Shown: one piece after another, positions 1 to 7,168 of the stretch | Position numbering within the stretch: position 1 is the stretch's first letter | How the letters are laid out: every line of letters starts with the position of its first letter | Assembly (NCBI GenBank): GCA_016934715.1 | Contig: JAFGSI010000081.1 | Location: 1-33,032 of the forward strand | Direction of reading: 5' to 3' | Length of the DNA: 33,032 nucleotides | DNA from: Anaerolineales bacterium | GTDB lineage: Bacteria; Chloroflexota; Anaerolineae; Anaerolineales; Villigracilaceae | Notes under the pieces: generated by a model | Seen by the model: the letters and a program-made list of their open reading frames with translations, nothing else | Databases searched by the model: none | What the model was told of the DNA's origin: nothing | Translations under genes and position numbers: made by a program

Positions 1-234
1 AGAGGATACTGAAAGCCCAGGCTGCACGCGGGTCTGACACGATCTCTCCCAGTTCCAGTCAGACCGATCCGAGAGAGGATACTGAAAGTTTTTTGAGCCG
101 CCGGTGAACATACCAGTCGCGTTGGTTCCAGTCAGACCGATCCGAGAGAGGATACTGAAAGTTTTGACAGTAACAGCTGATTATCTTCATCGTCTGCGTT
201 CCAGTCAGATCGATCCAAGAGAGGATACTGAAAG
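1..234 (+). CRISPR. CRISPR array, leader-distal end (3 full repeats plus a partial one)
   Basis: Three 37-bp repeats lie at 52-88, 125-161 and 198-234. The last 15 bp of a further repeat are at 1-15, so the array continues to the left of the window. The spacers (16-51, 89-124, 162-197) are all exactly 36 bp and unrelated to one another. Repeats begin GTTCCAGTCAGA and end GGATACTGAAAG; the ACTGAAAG end resembles the 8-nt crRNA 5' handle of type I/III systems. The repeat at 198-234 carries two substitutions (C to T and G to A), as is usual for the leader-distal terminal repeat. The leader is therefore inferred to lie to the left, with transcription on the + strand. No cas gene is in the window, so the subtype cannot be set. 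Confidence 0.96.
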
Positions 235-522
235 TCTACGATCGCGGCAGGAATGAAGCCTTGGCTCAAGCAGGGATGCAGCCGCCAATTGAGCCAGGCT
301 CTGGCACATCCATTCTGGATGATAGGCAGCGATTGCCTTGAATACCGAGGTATGCTCCCGCCGAAAACAAGTCTCCAGACTGAGCTCTACCACAGACCGC
401 GCCTGGCTGTTGCTGCTTAAGGCATCCAGCAAGTCCATGATTGCAACGGCTCGTTTGTTACAGTTCTGGTGAACTTGTTTCCGGAACTGCTTCAGGTGAG
501 TGGCATGTTCATCCCTGTTCAT
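205..522 (-). pseudogene. Truncated transposase, N-terminal fragment
   Basis: This 105-codon frame reads as the N-terminal region of a DDE-type transposase. It has a helical segment rich in basic residues (FRKQVHQNCNKRA), then LLDALSSNSQARSVVELSLE and FRREHTSVFKAI, a pattern I recall from IS701/ISNCY-like transposases common in Chloroflexota. Only about 95 residues are present, whereas such proteins are normally around 400. The frame runs straight into the last CRISPR repeat (its final codons are repeat sequence), so the catalytic DDE core is gone. The ATG at 520-522 has only a weak upstream purine stretch. It is probably the remnant of an insertion sequence cut off at the CRISPR boundary. 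The family assignment is from memory and only moderately secure; a small hypothetical protein is the alternative. Confidence 0.5.
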
Positions 523-597
523 GCTCTCAGTTTGATGCAGTTCCTATCTTTTATAAAGTTTAGTCCAAAGTCCAATCAACTATAAAGAGGAGAACCT

Positions 598-1011
598 ATG
601 GCTCTGGATATTCTGCAAGTTGAATACTACACCACAACGGTTGATGGTCAAATCACCAGTGCATCCAAATTGCTTTCTACAGTAGCTGGGGCTGGGGTTG
701 ACTTCCATGCTTTCAAGGCAATCCCTGTGGCGCCTGATCGGACACAATTCACTCTCTTTGCGAAAGACAGCTCAAAGATGGTGGACGGGGCGAAAAAGTC
801 GGGATTGGAATTAGATGGCCCTTCCTCTGCTTTATTGATCAAGGGGGATGAAGAAGCGGGAGCCCTGGCCGAAATATACGAAAAATTATCTCAGGCAGGG
901 ATTCAAGTTGATGAGGCATGTGGAATTGCAGATATCCACGCCGGATATGGTGTCATTCTCTACCTGAAGCAAGAAGATTGCGGGAAAGCACGGGCTGTTT
1001 TGAAAATGTGA
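598..1011 (+). CDS. ACT-domain-like small regulatory protein
   Basis: A 137-residue soluble protein with two similar alpha/beta halves (about 1-70 and 76-137). The first opens with an LQVEYYTTTVDGQ strand followed by a helix (ASKLLSTVAGAGV); the second repeats the layout (ALAEIYEKLSQAGIQVDEACG, then a strand GYGVILYLKQ). This is the beta-alpha-beta-beta-alpha-beta pattern of tandem ACT domains, which usually bind amino acids or other small ligands and act as sensors. The start is supported by a strong AGAGGAG ribosome-binding site 5 nt upstream (586-592). The gene stands alone between the transposase remnant and a converging gene. No catalytic motif is visible, and the ligand is unknown. Confidence 0.7.
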   Translation: MALDILQVEYYTTTVDGQITSASKLLSTVAGAGVDFHAFKAIPVAPDRTQFTLFAKDSSKMVDGAKKSGLELDGPSSALLIKGDEEAGALAEIYEKLSQAGIQVDEACGIADIHAGYGVILYLKQEDCGKARAVLKM

Positions 1012-1254
1012 AGGCTTGGGGTTCTCAGCAGCTGCAAACCGCAAGAGCAGTGCTGCACGACACCGGCTTGTGGGTCCTGGAAGATCATCCTCTGCGCAGC
1101 GGTGGAAGGCCGGTCCGGCAGCGGTCAGGTAGCAGGCAACCGGTAGCATCCGGATGACCGGGTGGGCGGAACATGAGAACCAGCACTCTGGAAAACCCCC
1201 CACCGATCCACTGCAGTGTCAGGGGGAAAAAGGAAAACTGGGTAGAACGAACGC

Positions 1255-1282
1255 AAACCGGTCCTTCAGGCGGCCGGTTTTT
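1255..1282 (+). terminator. Probable rho-independent terminator of the ACT-like gene
   Basis: A perfect 7-bp inverted repeat AAACCGG (1255-1261) / CCGGTTT (1274-1280) runs into a T5 tract (1278-1282). It lies 240 nt after the ACT-like gene and overlaps the last codons of the converging AI-2E-type gene. Confidence 0.5.
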
Positions 1283-2567
1283 GCTTTCGGGGGCCGTTTT
1301 TTCCTTTTGGCTCGTTGGCGGGCGGTTTCTGCCTCGGGCCCTTCCTGCGGGAAGCGCCGCGCTTCCCTGCGCGGGCCTGCCACCAGGCGCGCACCCGCTC
1401 GAAGACGCGGCTCCCGGGCGGGGGCGGCGGTGCCTGCTCCTCTTCCGGCCAGGGGTCACGGTCGAGCATCTTGCGGGTGATGTACTGGCCGAGCAGCTGC
1501 AGCGTGGCCAGCAGGGGGGCGGCCAGGATCACGCCGATGACCCCGAACAGGTTGGCGGCCAGCAGGGCGGCAATCAGGACGAAGGCCGGGTGGACCCGCA
1601 GGGCCGTGGCCAGGATGCGCGGAATGATCAGGTTGTTGAAGATCTGATCGATGACAATTGCCGTGATGATCACTACCAGGGTGAAGCCGAACGGCGTCAG
1701 GCCGAAGATGTTGGCCGGTTGAAGGTAGGTCACCAGGCCGAGCACCACCCAGTTGATCGCCGGGCCGACATAGGGCAGGAAGTTGGCGAAGCCGGTGATC
1801 AAGGCCAGCACCACCGCGAAGCGCACCCCCAGGGCACTCAGCACAGCGGCGTAGACGGCGGAGGTCAGGAAGAAGATGATGATCTGGCCGCGCAGGAAGG
1901 CATTCCAGATCTGGCTCAGCTCGCGGCTCATCCGGCGCAGGTCCTGGGCATAGACCGGGATCTCGATCTGGATGATGCGCTCGCGCAGCCCACCGCTCTC
2001 GAACAGGAAGAAATAGGAGACGATGAAGATGAATACGGTCCAGCCGAAGACCGAGGCCGCGCCGCCGGCAATCGTCGCCACCAGGCCGCCCAGTTGGCCC
2101 AGGGCCGGATCGACGTAGCTCAGGACCTGATCGCCAATCGGTCCCCAATCGTTCTCCGAGATGATCTCCGACATGTCGATCGTCAACGGCCCGAAGGAGT
2201 AGACCTCGCTGGCGATGGTTTCGAAGAAGGTTGGGATCGCGTCGATGTTGTTCCGGATGAAGCGGATCAGGTTCTGAACCTGGGTGACGATGCCGACCCC
2301 GCTCAGGGTCAGCAGGCCGCCCAGCAGCAGCAGGATGGCCAGGTAGACCAGGTTGACGCTCAGCTTCCAGGACAATCGGGCCCGGGTGGCCAGAAAGTTG
2401 ACCAGCGGGTGCAGCAGGTAGGCGATCACGAAGGCCATCAGGATCGGGGCGATCAGGCCCTTGAAGCGCAGCAGAAGGGCGCCGAGGATGACCACGACCG
2501 TCAGGGAGATGACCAGCTTGGTGATTGCGCTCCAGCGCGGCGATTGGGGAGGGGCGGATTCTGTCAT
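1266..2567 (-). CDS. AI-2E family membrane transporter (PerM/YdgG-like)
   Basis: A 433-residue polytopic inner-membrane protein of the AI-2E transporter family (PF01594). The first membrane pair is at about 19-55 (ITKLVISLTVVVILGALLL, then APILMAFVIAYLLHPLV). An extracytoplasmic helical region follows, and then the conserved C-terminal core: FLRGQIIIFFLTSAVYA, GFANFLPYVGPAI and FVLIAALLAANLFGVIGVIL. Members are predicted exporters or permeases; some export autoinducer-2 and others are Na+/H+ antiporters, so the substrate is open. The C-terminus (about 375-433) is a proline-, lysine- and arginine-rich cytoplasmic tail. No Shine-Dalgarno precedes the ATG. A good promoter ends 9 nt upstream, suggesting a nearly leaderless mRNA. 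The gene is divergent from the metalloprotease gene. Confidence 0.9.
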   Translation of the reverse strand: MTESAPPQSPRWSAITKLVISLTVVVILGALLLRFKGLIAPILMAFVIAYLLHPLVNFLATRARLSWKLSVNLVYLAILLLLGGLLTLSGVGIVTQVQNLIRFIRNNIDAIPTFFETIASEVYSFGPLTIDMSEIISENDWGPIGDQVLSYVDPALGQLGGLVATIAGGAASVFGWTVFIFIVSYFFLFESGGLRERIIQIEIPVYAQDLRRMSRELSQIWNAFLRGQIIIFFLTSAVYAAVLSALGVRFAVVLALITGFANFLPYVGPAINWVVLGLVTYLQPANIFGLTPFGFTLVVIITAIVIDQIFNNLIIPRILATALRVHPAFVLIAALLAANLFGVIGVILAAPLLATLQLLGQYITRKMLDRDPWPEEEQAPPPPPGSRVFERVRAWWQARAGKRGASRRKGPRQKPPANEPKGKNGPRKQKPAA

Positions 2568-2576
2568 TTTGCGTTG

Positions 2577-2605
2577 ATTCTATCTGCAAGGGGCGGATTA
2601 TGCAA
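2577..2605 (-). promoter_or_regulatory. Promoter of the AI-2E-type gene
   Basis: On the minus strand, TTGCAT (2600-2605), 17 bp, TAGAAT (2577-2582). The -10 box ends 9 nt before the ATG at 2567, which predicts a 5' leader of only about 2-4 nt. Confidence 0.6.
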
Positions 2606-2623
2606 CCATCCTGCATCACCGTT

Positions 2624-2629
2624 TATAAT
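2624..2629 (+). promoter_or_regulatory. -10 box for a leaderless metalloprotease transcript
   Basis: A perfect TATAAT is followed by only 6 nt before the ATG at 2636, so transcription would start at or next to the start codon. No good -35 hexamer is seen. The expected -35 position overlaps the -35 of the divergent AI-2E-type promoter. Confidence 0.55.
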
Positions 2630-2635
2630 GCAGGC

Positions 2636-4000
2636 ATGCGCCGTATGCTCTTGCCTGTGCTGTGTATCCTGCTGGCTGTCGCGCCCTCTGGCGGGGCCCT
2701 CGACCGGGATCCACCCGCCCATGAGGTCATTCCCCACCCCGATGGGCCGCTGTACGTCAGCGACCTGGTCAGTTTCGAGGTCCTGATCCCAGAAGAGGCG
2801 GTCGACGGCCAGACCGTCCAGGTGCGCTTTGACGACCGGCTGCTCGGGGAGGCGGGCTTCGGCCCCTACGGGGTCGGCGGGCGGATGCAGGCCTCCTTGT
2901 GGTGGGTCTGGGACACATCCGGGCTGGCTCCGGGGAGCTACACCCTGCGCTTCAGCCTGTCGGGCGGTACCGCCTGGGAGCAGGACTTCAGCCTGCGCCC
3001 GGTCAGCACCGTCCCGCCGCCCGAGCCGGAGGCCCACTGGGACTACACCACCACGGACTGCTGCACGATCCACTACATCACCGGCACGGATGCCGAACGC
3101 GATCTCGAGATCCTGATGGCGATGGTCGACGCCCAGGCCGTCTCGGTCGAGACCCGCATGCAGGCGCCGCTTGAAGAGAGCATCATGGTCGTCTTCCTGC
3201 CGCGCACCCTTGGACACGGCGGCTTCGCCACCGACGGGATCTACATCTCCTACCTGGATCAACACTACGCTGGCGGGACGGTTGAGAGTGTCATCCACCA
3301 CGAGATGGTCCACGTGGTGGACTACCGCCTGGGTGGAGCCTACCGCCCGGCGATGCTGGTCGAGGGGCTGGCGGTCTATGTCACCGGCGGGCACTACAAG
3401 CCCGAGTCGCTCGGCCCGCGGGCCGGGGCGATGCTCGAACTGGGCTGGTACATCCCGCTGGATCTTCTCGCCGAGGATTTCTATCACCAGCAGCACGAGA
3501 TCGGCTACCTCGAGGCCGGGGCGCTGGTTGGCTACCTGGTCGAGACCTACGGTTGGGATGCCTACAACGTTTTTTATCGGACCATCCCCCCACCGGACGG
3601 CGAGAGCATTGCCGTGACCCTTGACCGGGCGCTGCAGGCACATTTCGACCTGACCCTGGCCGGGCTGGAGGCGGATTTCCGCCTCTACCTGGACCGTGAG
3701 CCGGTCACCCCGGCCGATCGGGACGACCTGCGCCTGACGGTCGCGCTCTACGATACACTGCGCCGCTACCAGAGCCGGCTTGACCCTTCGGCCTATTTCC
3801 TGACTGCCTGGCTGCCCGACGGCCGGACGATGCGCGACCGCGGCATCGTCGCCGACTACCTGCGCCGCCCGACCGGCTGGCGCAATTACCTGCTCGAGTC
3901 GCTGCTGCGCGAAGCCCACGCAGCCCTGCTGGATGGGGATCATGCCCGGGTTGAACAAGTCCTCGGCTGGGTGAACCGGCTGCTGTCTCTCCTGACCTGA
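2636..4000 (+). CDS. Secreted HExxH zinc metalloprotease-like protein
   Basis: A 454-residue protein. It starts with a typical signal peptide (MRRMLLPVLCILLAVAPSGG) and is predicted to be exported. An N-terminal beta-rich domain (about 30-125) is followed by a catalytic region with HEMVH at 222-226. A third zinc ligand candidate, Glu243, sits in LVEGLAVYV, giving the HExxH...E arrangement of gluzincin peptidases such as the peptidase MA-like group. The C-terminal part is helical. I chose the ATG at 2636 because it begins the signal peptide and sits 6 nt after a TATAAT box. The same frame is open further upstream, but that would bury the signal peptide behind 37 polar residues. Substrate unknown; activity is inferred from the motif alone. 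Confidence 0.82.
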   Translation: MRRMLLPVLCILLAVAPSGGALDRDPPAHEVIPHPDGPLYVSDLVSFEVLIPEEAVDGQTVQVRFDDRLLGEAGFGPYGVGGRMQASLWWVWDTSGLAPGSYTLRFSLSGGTAWEQDFSLRPVSTVPPPEPEAHWDYTTTDCCTIHYITGTDAERDLEILMAMVDAQAVSVETRMQAPLEESIMVVFLPRTLGHGGFATDGIYISYLDQHYAGGTVESVIHHEMVHVVDYRLGGAYRPAMLVEGLAVYVTGGHYKPESLGPRAGAMLELGWYIPLDLLAEDFYHQQHEIGYLEAGALVGYLVETYGWDAYNVFYRTIPPPDGESIAVTLDRALQAHFDLTLAGLEADFRLYLDREPVTPADRDDLRLTVALYDTLRRYQSRLDPSAYFLTAWLPDGRTMRDRGIVADYLRRPTGWRNYLLESLLREAHAALLDGDHARVEQVLGWVNRLLSLLT

Positions 4001-4003
4001 TGC

Positions 4004-4036
4004 AAAAATGTCCCGCAGGTTCAAAACCTGCGGGAC
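4004..4036 (-). terminator. Rho-independent terminator of the FHA gene
   Basis: A perfect 11-bp stem (4010-4020 with 4026-4036; GTCCCGCAGGT / ACCTGCGGGAC) has a 5-nt loop and is followed on the minus strand by A and a T5 tract (4004-4008). It sits 22 nt past the stop of the FHA protein and lies just beyond the stop of the converging metalloprotease gene. Confidence 0.85.
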
Positions 4037-4058
4037 CCTGTCGCGGACCGGTTTTGGA

Positions 4059-4646
4059 TTACGGGCAGGCGCCGGGGAACAGGAACGGCACCGTGGCGCA
4101 ATAGAACGATTCGGGGGCGAACCACAGGATGGCGCTGACCAGGCAGACACACACCAGGACCACCGCCGCGACGATGATCATGATCGTCCGGTTGGAGGTC
4201 TTTTTCGCCGGGTCGGCCATTTCGGGCGGCGGGCCGGCGGGAACCTGGCCTGAATAGACCGGCCTGGGGGCCGGAGCAGGAGCCGGGGCAGGCTGGGCGG
4301 TCACGTTGCGGGGCGCCTTGGCCGAGATCATCGTGGCGTTCGGGTCGGCGGTGGCCTCGTAGGCCACGACGATGTTCTCGCCGAAGGAGATCAATTCGCC
4401 GGCCCGCAGGGTGCGTGGCGCGGTGATGCGCTGCCCGGAGACGAAGGTCCCGTTGGTCGAGCCGAAATCTTCGATGATGTATTCGTTCCCCTTGAGGATC
4501 AGCCGGGCGTGCTTGCGCGAGATTTCGGCGTCGTTGATCGGGATGGTGTTGGTCGTGTCGCGGCCGATCGTGACCTCGGGCTGGTCCAGTGGATAAGTCT
4601 TGCCGGCGTTGGGTCCCGAGCGCATGACGAGTTGGAATTCAGCCAT
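4059..4646 (-). CDS. FHA-domain single-pass membrane protein
   Basis: A 195-residue protein. Residues 1-96 form a forkhead-associated domain that recognises phosphothreonine peptides: GRD (28-30), SRKHARL (43-49) and GSTNGTFV (62-69) are the conserved binding-loop motifs. A Pro/Ala-rich linker (about 112-148) leads to one membrane helix (about 154-176) and a short C-terminal tail with two cysteines (183, 194). The FHA domain would face the cytoplasm. Partners are usually Ser/Thr kinases of the PknB type, but none is encoded nearby. The start is fixed by an AGGAGG site just before the ATG. It has its own consensus promoter and a strong terminator, so it looks monocistronic. Confidence 0.9.
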   Translation of the reverse strand: MAEFQLVMRSGPNAGKTYPLDQPEVTIGRDTTNTIPINDAEISRKHARLILKGNEYIIEDFGSTNGTFVSGQRITAPRTLRAGELISFGENIVVAYEATADPNATMISAKAPRNVTAQPAPAPAPAPRPVYSGQVPAGPPPEMADPAKKTSNRTIMIIVAAVVLVCVCLVSAILWFAPESFYCATVPFLFPGACP

Positions 4647-4685
4647 ATTTCCTCCTGAGATGAGTCCTTTCGAGAATCTGATACT

Positions 4686-4714
4686 AGTGTACAGAGATTC
4701 CGGAGAAATGTCAA
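4686..4714 (-). promoter_or_regulatory. Sigma-70-type promoter of the FHA gene
   Basis: On the minus strand, a perfect TTGACA (4709-4714), 17 bp, TACACT (4686-4691). The predicted start is near 4679, leaving a leader of about 33 nt that contains the AGGAGG ribosome-binding site. Confidence 0.8.
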
Positions 4715-4796
4715 ATTGACTAAAGTACTCCTTTAAATTGGGTGGTTGATCCTCGGGTGCGCGGGAGCTCTCTTGAAATGGCCTGTCGAGGAAACC

Positions 4797-6206
4797 TTAT
4801 TCCCCAAACACCCGCCGGTAGAGGTCCGACTCGAGCAGATTCTTGGGATCGCAGCGTCTCTTGAGGGCCTTGAACCTGGTCACCACGTCCTGGCCCAGGA
4901 AGAGCCGGGCGGTGGCAGCGGTCGTCTCGCTGTTCTTGGCAAAGTAGAAGCGCCCGCCGGCGTCGACGACGATGCGGTCGAAGTCCTGCAGCAGCCCGGC
5001 CAGGCGGGTGCGGTTGCGCCCGGTGACCTTGAAGTCGAGGGCCAGCGAGAAACCGTCCACGGCATGGGTCAGCAGGAACTTGTCAGGGCGGTGGCGCTTG
5101 GTCACGCCCAGGTAAGAGGGCAGGCCGCGGCGCTGGGAGAGGGCCAGCATCTCGGTCCAGGCCTCCAGGGCGGTGGCGCGCGGCAGGAAGGACTGGTACT
5201 GGATCAGCCCGCTCCGGCCGTAGGCCAACTCCCAGTCGGGGATGTAATCGAGCAGGAAGTGAAAGGCCGCGTGCGCCTGGCGGTAGGTCTTGGCCCGGCT
5301 GCCCATGTAGTACTTGGCGGTGTTGACCCCCCATGTGCCGAGGTTGTTCATGAAAGGCGCCATGAAGTAGTGTAAGAGCGACTTGGGCATCAACCCGAAG
5401 AAGGTCGATGGCAGGGTCTGATAGTCGATCTGCAGGGTCCGGGCGGCGGCGGGATCGTCACCTTCATGCAGGTAATCAGCCGCATGCAACTGGCCACGCC
5501 CCAGGCCCCGGCCGCGGGCGGTGGCGTCCAGCCAGCCGACGAAGTAGTCGTGCTCGGATGCGCCGGTCTCGATCTCGTCCAGGTGGGAACGCAGGTGGGG
5601 GACGTTCCAGGCGCGCACTGTGAGCAGGCCGGAGTGCGTGCGCTTCATCTGCAGGGTGATCGTGGTGAAGACGCCCAGCATGCCCAGCCCGCCGATCATC
5701 GCCCGGAACAGGTCGCCATTCTTCTTCGGGCCGCAGACGATCTCCAGCCCGGTCGGCAGCAGGACGGTGAACTCGATCACATGCTCGCCGATCGTGCCCA
5801 TGCGAAAGTTGTTCTTGCCATGGATGTTCATCCCCAGGCAGCCGCCCAGGGTGGTGGTCATCGTTCCGGAGACGACCGGCGGCCACCAGCCGTCGGGCAG
5901 GACGTGCTGCCACAGCTGGTGGATGGTCACGCCAGGCTCGACCTTGATCAAGCCGCTTGCGGGGTCCCACTCCAGGATGCGGTTCATCCCTTGTAGATCG
6001 AGGACGATGCCCCCGCCGTTCAGGGCGGCATCATTGTAGCTCTTGCCGGCCCCGCGCAGGGTGATGGTCAGGCCCTGTTTTCGGGCAGTCTCGAAGGCCT
6101 TTTCGATCTCGGCCACGTTCTGCGGCTGGAACAGGAATGAAGGCGCGTGGTGCGAGTGGCCATAGTTTTCCAGACGGGTCAGTGTATTGTAGATGGATGG
6201 TTTCAT
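4797..6206 (-). CDS. FAD-dependent oxidoreductase, DprE1-like
   Basis: A 469-residue flavoprotein of the VAO/PCMH fold. The FAD-binding half has LRGAGKSYNDAALNGGG (50-66), the PPVVSGTMTTTLGGCLGMNI stretch and HGKNN (129-133), closely matching the motifs of mycobacterial DprE1 (decaprenylphosphoryl-ribose 2'-oxidase). The C-terminal half has YGRSGLIQYQSFLP and FYFAKNSETT, also DprE1-like; Lys424 sits where I place the active-site Lys418 of DprE1. It follows a DprE2-like SDR with a 12-nt gap, so the two probably act together: the oxidase makes a 2'-keto intermediate and the reductase reverses it with inverted stereochemistry. The polyprenyl sugar acted on here is unknown. No clear ribosome-binding site is seen, so translation may be coupled to the upstream gene. 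A lactone or aldose oxidase is the alternative. Confidence 0.8.
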   Translation of the reverse strand: MKPSIYNTLTRLENYGHSHHAPSFLFQPQNVAEIEKAFETARKQGLTITLRGAGKSYNDAALNGGGIVLDLQGMNRILEWDPASGLIKVEPGVTIHQLWQHVLPDGWWPPVVSGTMTTTLGGCLGMNIHGKNNFRMGTIGEHVIEFTVLLPTGLEIVCGPKKNGDLFRAMIGGLGMLGVFTTITLQMKRTHSGLLTVRAWNVPHLRSHLDEIETGASEHDYFVGWLDATARGRGLGRGQLHAADYLHEGDDPAAARTLQIDYQTLPSTFFGLMPKSLLHYFMAPFMNNLGTWGVNTAKYYMGSRAKTYRQAHAAFHFLLDYIPDWELAYGRSGLIQYQSFLPRATALEAWTEMLALSQRRGLPSYLGVTKRHRPDKFLLTHAVDGFSLALDFKVTGRNRTRLAGLLQDFDRIVVDAGGRFYFAKNSETTAATARLFLGQDVVTRFKALKRRCDPKNLLESDLYRRVFGE

Positions 6207-6218
6207 GGTTGGATGTGC

Positions 6219-7016
6219 TCAGGCCAGGAATTTCAGGCGGCGGAAGACGAAGGACGGGATGTGGCGCAGAATCAGCATGACCAGCCCCCAGCGGGCCGAG
6301 GTGTAGATGGTCTGCTTGCGGCGCTGGATGGCTTTGTAGATATCGCCGGCGGCCTTTTCGGGTGGGATGACCCAGAAGGCCCGCTTGGCGGCTTTGAGCA
6401 TCTCGGTATCGACGAAGCCCGGCTTGACGGTCAGCACGTGGACCCCTGCGCTGCTCAAGCGGTTGCGCAGGGCCTCCAGGTAGCAGCTCAGGGCGGCCTT
6501 GGAAGACGTATACCCCGGGTTGCCCGCCCGGCCGCGGTCGCCAGCCACCGACGAGATGCCGACGATCTGCCCGGCCCCCAGGCTTTCGAACAGGGTCGCA
6601 ACCGGGTTGAGCCAGGCCAGGGCGCCCTGGTAGTTTACGGCCGCCATCTGGCAGTCGGTTTCGACGTTGGTGCTGCCCTTCTCGGGCGGGAGATTGACCC
6701 CCGCGTTGTAGATCACCAGGTCCAGGCCGCCCAGGTCGGTCAGGATGCGGTTGAGCAGGGTGGGAACTGCCTGGTGGTCCAGGACGTCATGGACGTAGAT
6801 CCGGGCGCGCTGTTCGTTGTGCTGGTGGTTGATTTCGTCGGCCAGGGCCTGCAGCAGGTCGGCCCGCCGGGCCAGCAGGGCCACCGTATAGCCCTGGCGG
6901 GTCAACTTGTGGGCCAGGGCGGCGCCGATGCCGCTCGAAGCGCCCACCAGGATGGCCTTGCGGCGCGGCGCGAGCGGCGTGCCGCGTGAAGGCAGCGGGT
7001 ACGTTGATTTAGACAT
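6219..7016 (-). CDS. Short-chain dehydrogenase/reductase, DprE2-like
   Basis: A 265-residue SDR. The NAD(P)-binding motif GASSGIG is at about 25-31, the NAG motif is in IYNAGVN, and the catalytic YxxxK is in GYTSSKAAL after the ISSVAGDRGRAG serine loop. The C-terminus (RWGLVMLILRHIPSFVFRR) closely resembles that of DprE2, the reductase that turns the keto sugar made by DprE1 into the arabino epimer. It is the first gene of a two-gene operon with the DprE1-like oxidase. I chose the ATG at 7016 because GGAGGT lies 7 nt upstream; a GTG three codons earlier falls within that ribosome-binding site. General SDRs are hard to assign, but the pairing and C-terminus support the call. Confidence 0.8.
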   Translation of the reverse strand: MSKSTYPLPSRGTPLAPRRKAILVGASSGIGAALAHKLTRQGYTVALLARRADLLQALADEINHQHNEQRARIYVHDVLDHQAVPTLLNRILTDLGGLDLVIYNAGVNLPPEKGSTNVETDCQMAAVNYQGALAWLNPVATLFESLGAGQIVGISSVAGDRGRAGNPGYTSSKAALSCYLEALRNRLSSAGVHVLTVKPGFVDTEMLKAAKRAFWVIPPEKAAGDIYKAIQRRKQTIYTSARWGLVMLILRHIPSFVFRRLKFLA

Positions 7017-7044
7017 GCTGTCCACCTCCGGTTTTGTTGCCTGG

Positions 7045-7050
7045 ATTATA
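7045..7050 (-). promoter_or_regulatory. -10 box for the SDR/oxidase operon
   Basis: A perfect TATAAT on the minus strand, with its downstream edge 28 nt before the ATG of the SDR gene. The -35 region is GC-rich and shows no good match. Confidence 0.5.
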
Positions 7051-7132
7051 CCCTCAGGCGCAGAACCCGGCGCCGGTAGTTGACAGATTTGTCCAGTCTT
7101 TGTAAGAGTATCGAAAGGTCCCGAAATCGAGA

Positions 7133-7162
7133 TTGTTCTTATAATAAAAGTAAAGGTATACT
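7133..7162 (+). promoter_or_regulatory. Promoter of a leaderless diguanylate cyclase transcript
   Basis: TTGTTC (7133-7138), 18 bp, TATACT (7157-7162), then 6 nt to the ATG at 7169. The spacing puts the transcription start at the start codon. There is no Shine-Dalgarno sequence. Confidence 0.6.
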
Positions 7163-7168
7163 ATTAAC

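Noticed and set aside
552-586. TATAAA boxes upstream of the ACT-like gene
   Set aside because: The only TTGATG-type -35 is 14 bp away, too close, and a second TATAAA overlaps the ribosome-binding site.
1173-2786. Long open frame (over 500 codons) on the + strand opposite the AI-2E-type gene
   Set aside because: It is the antisense shadow of a well-supported membrane protein; its translation is Asp/Gln/Gly-rich low complexity with no domain.
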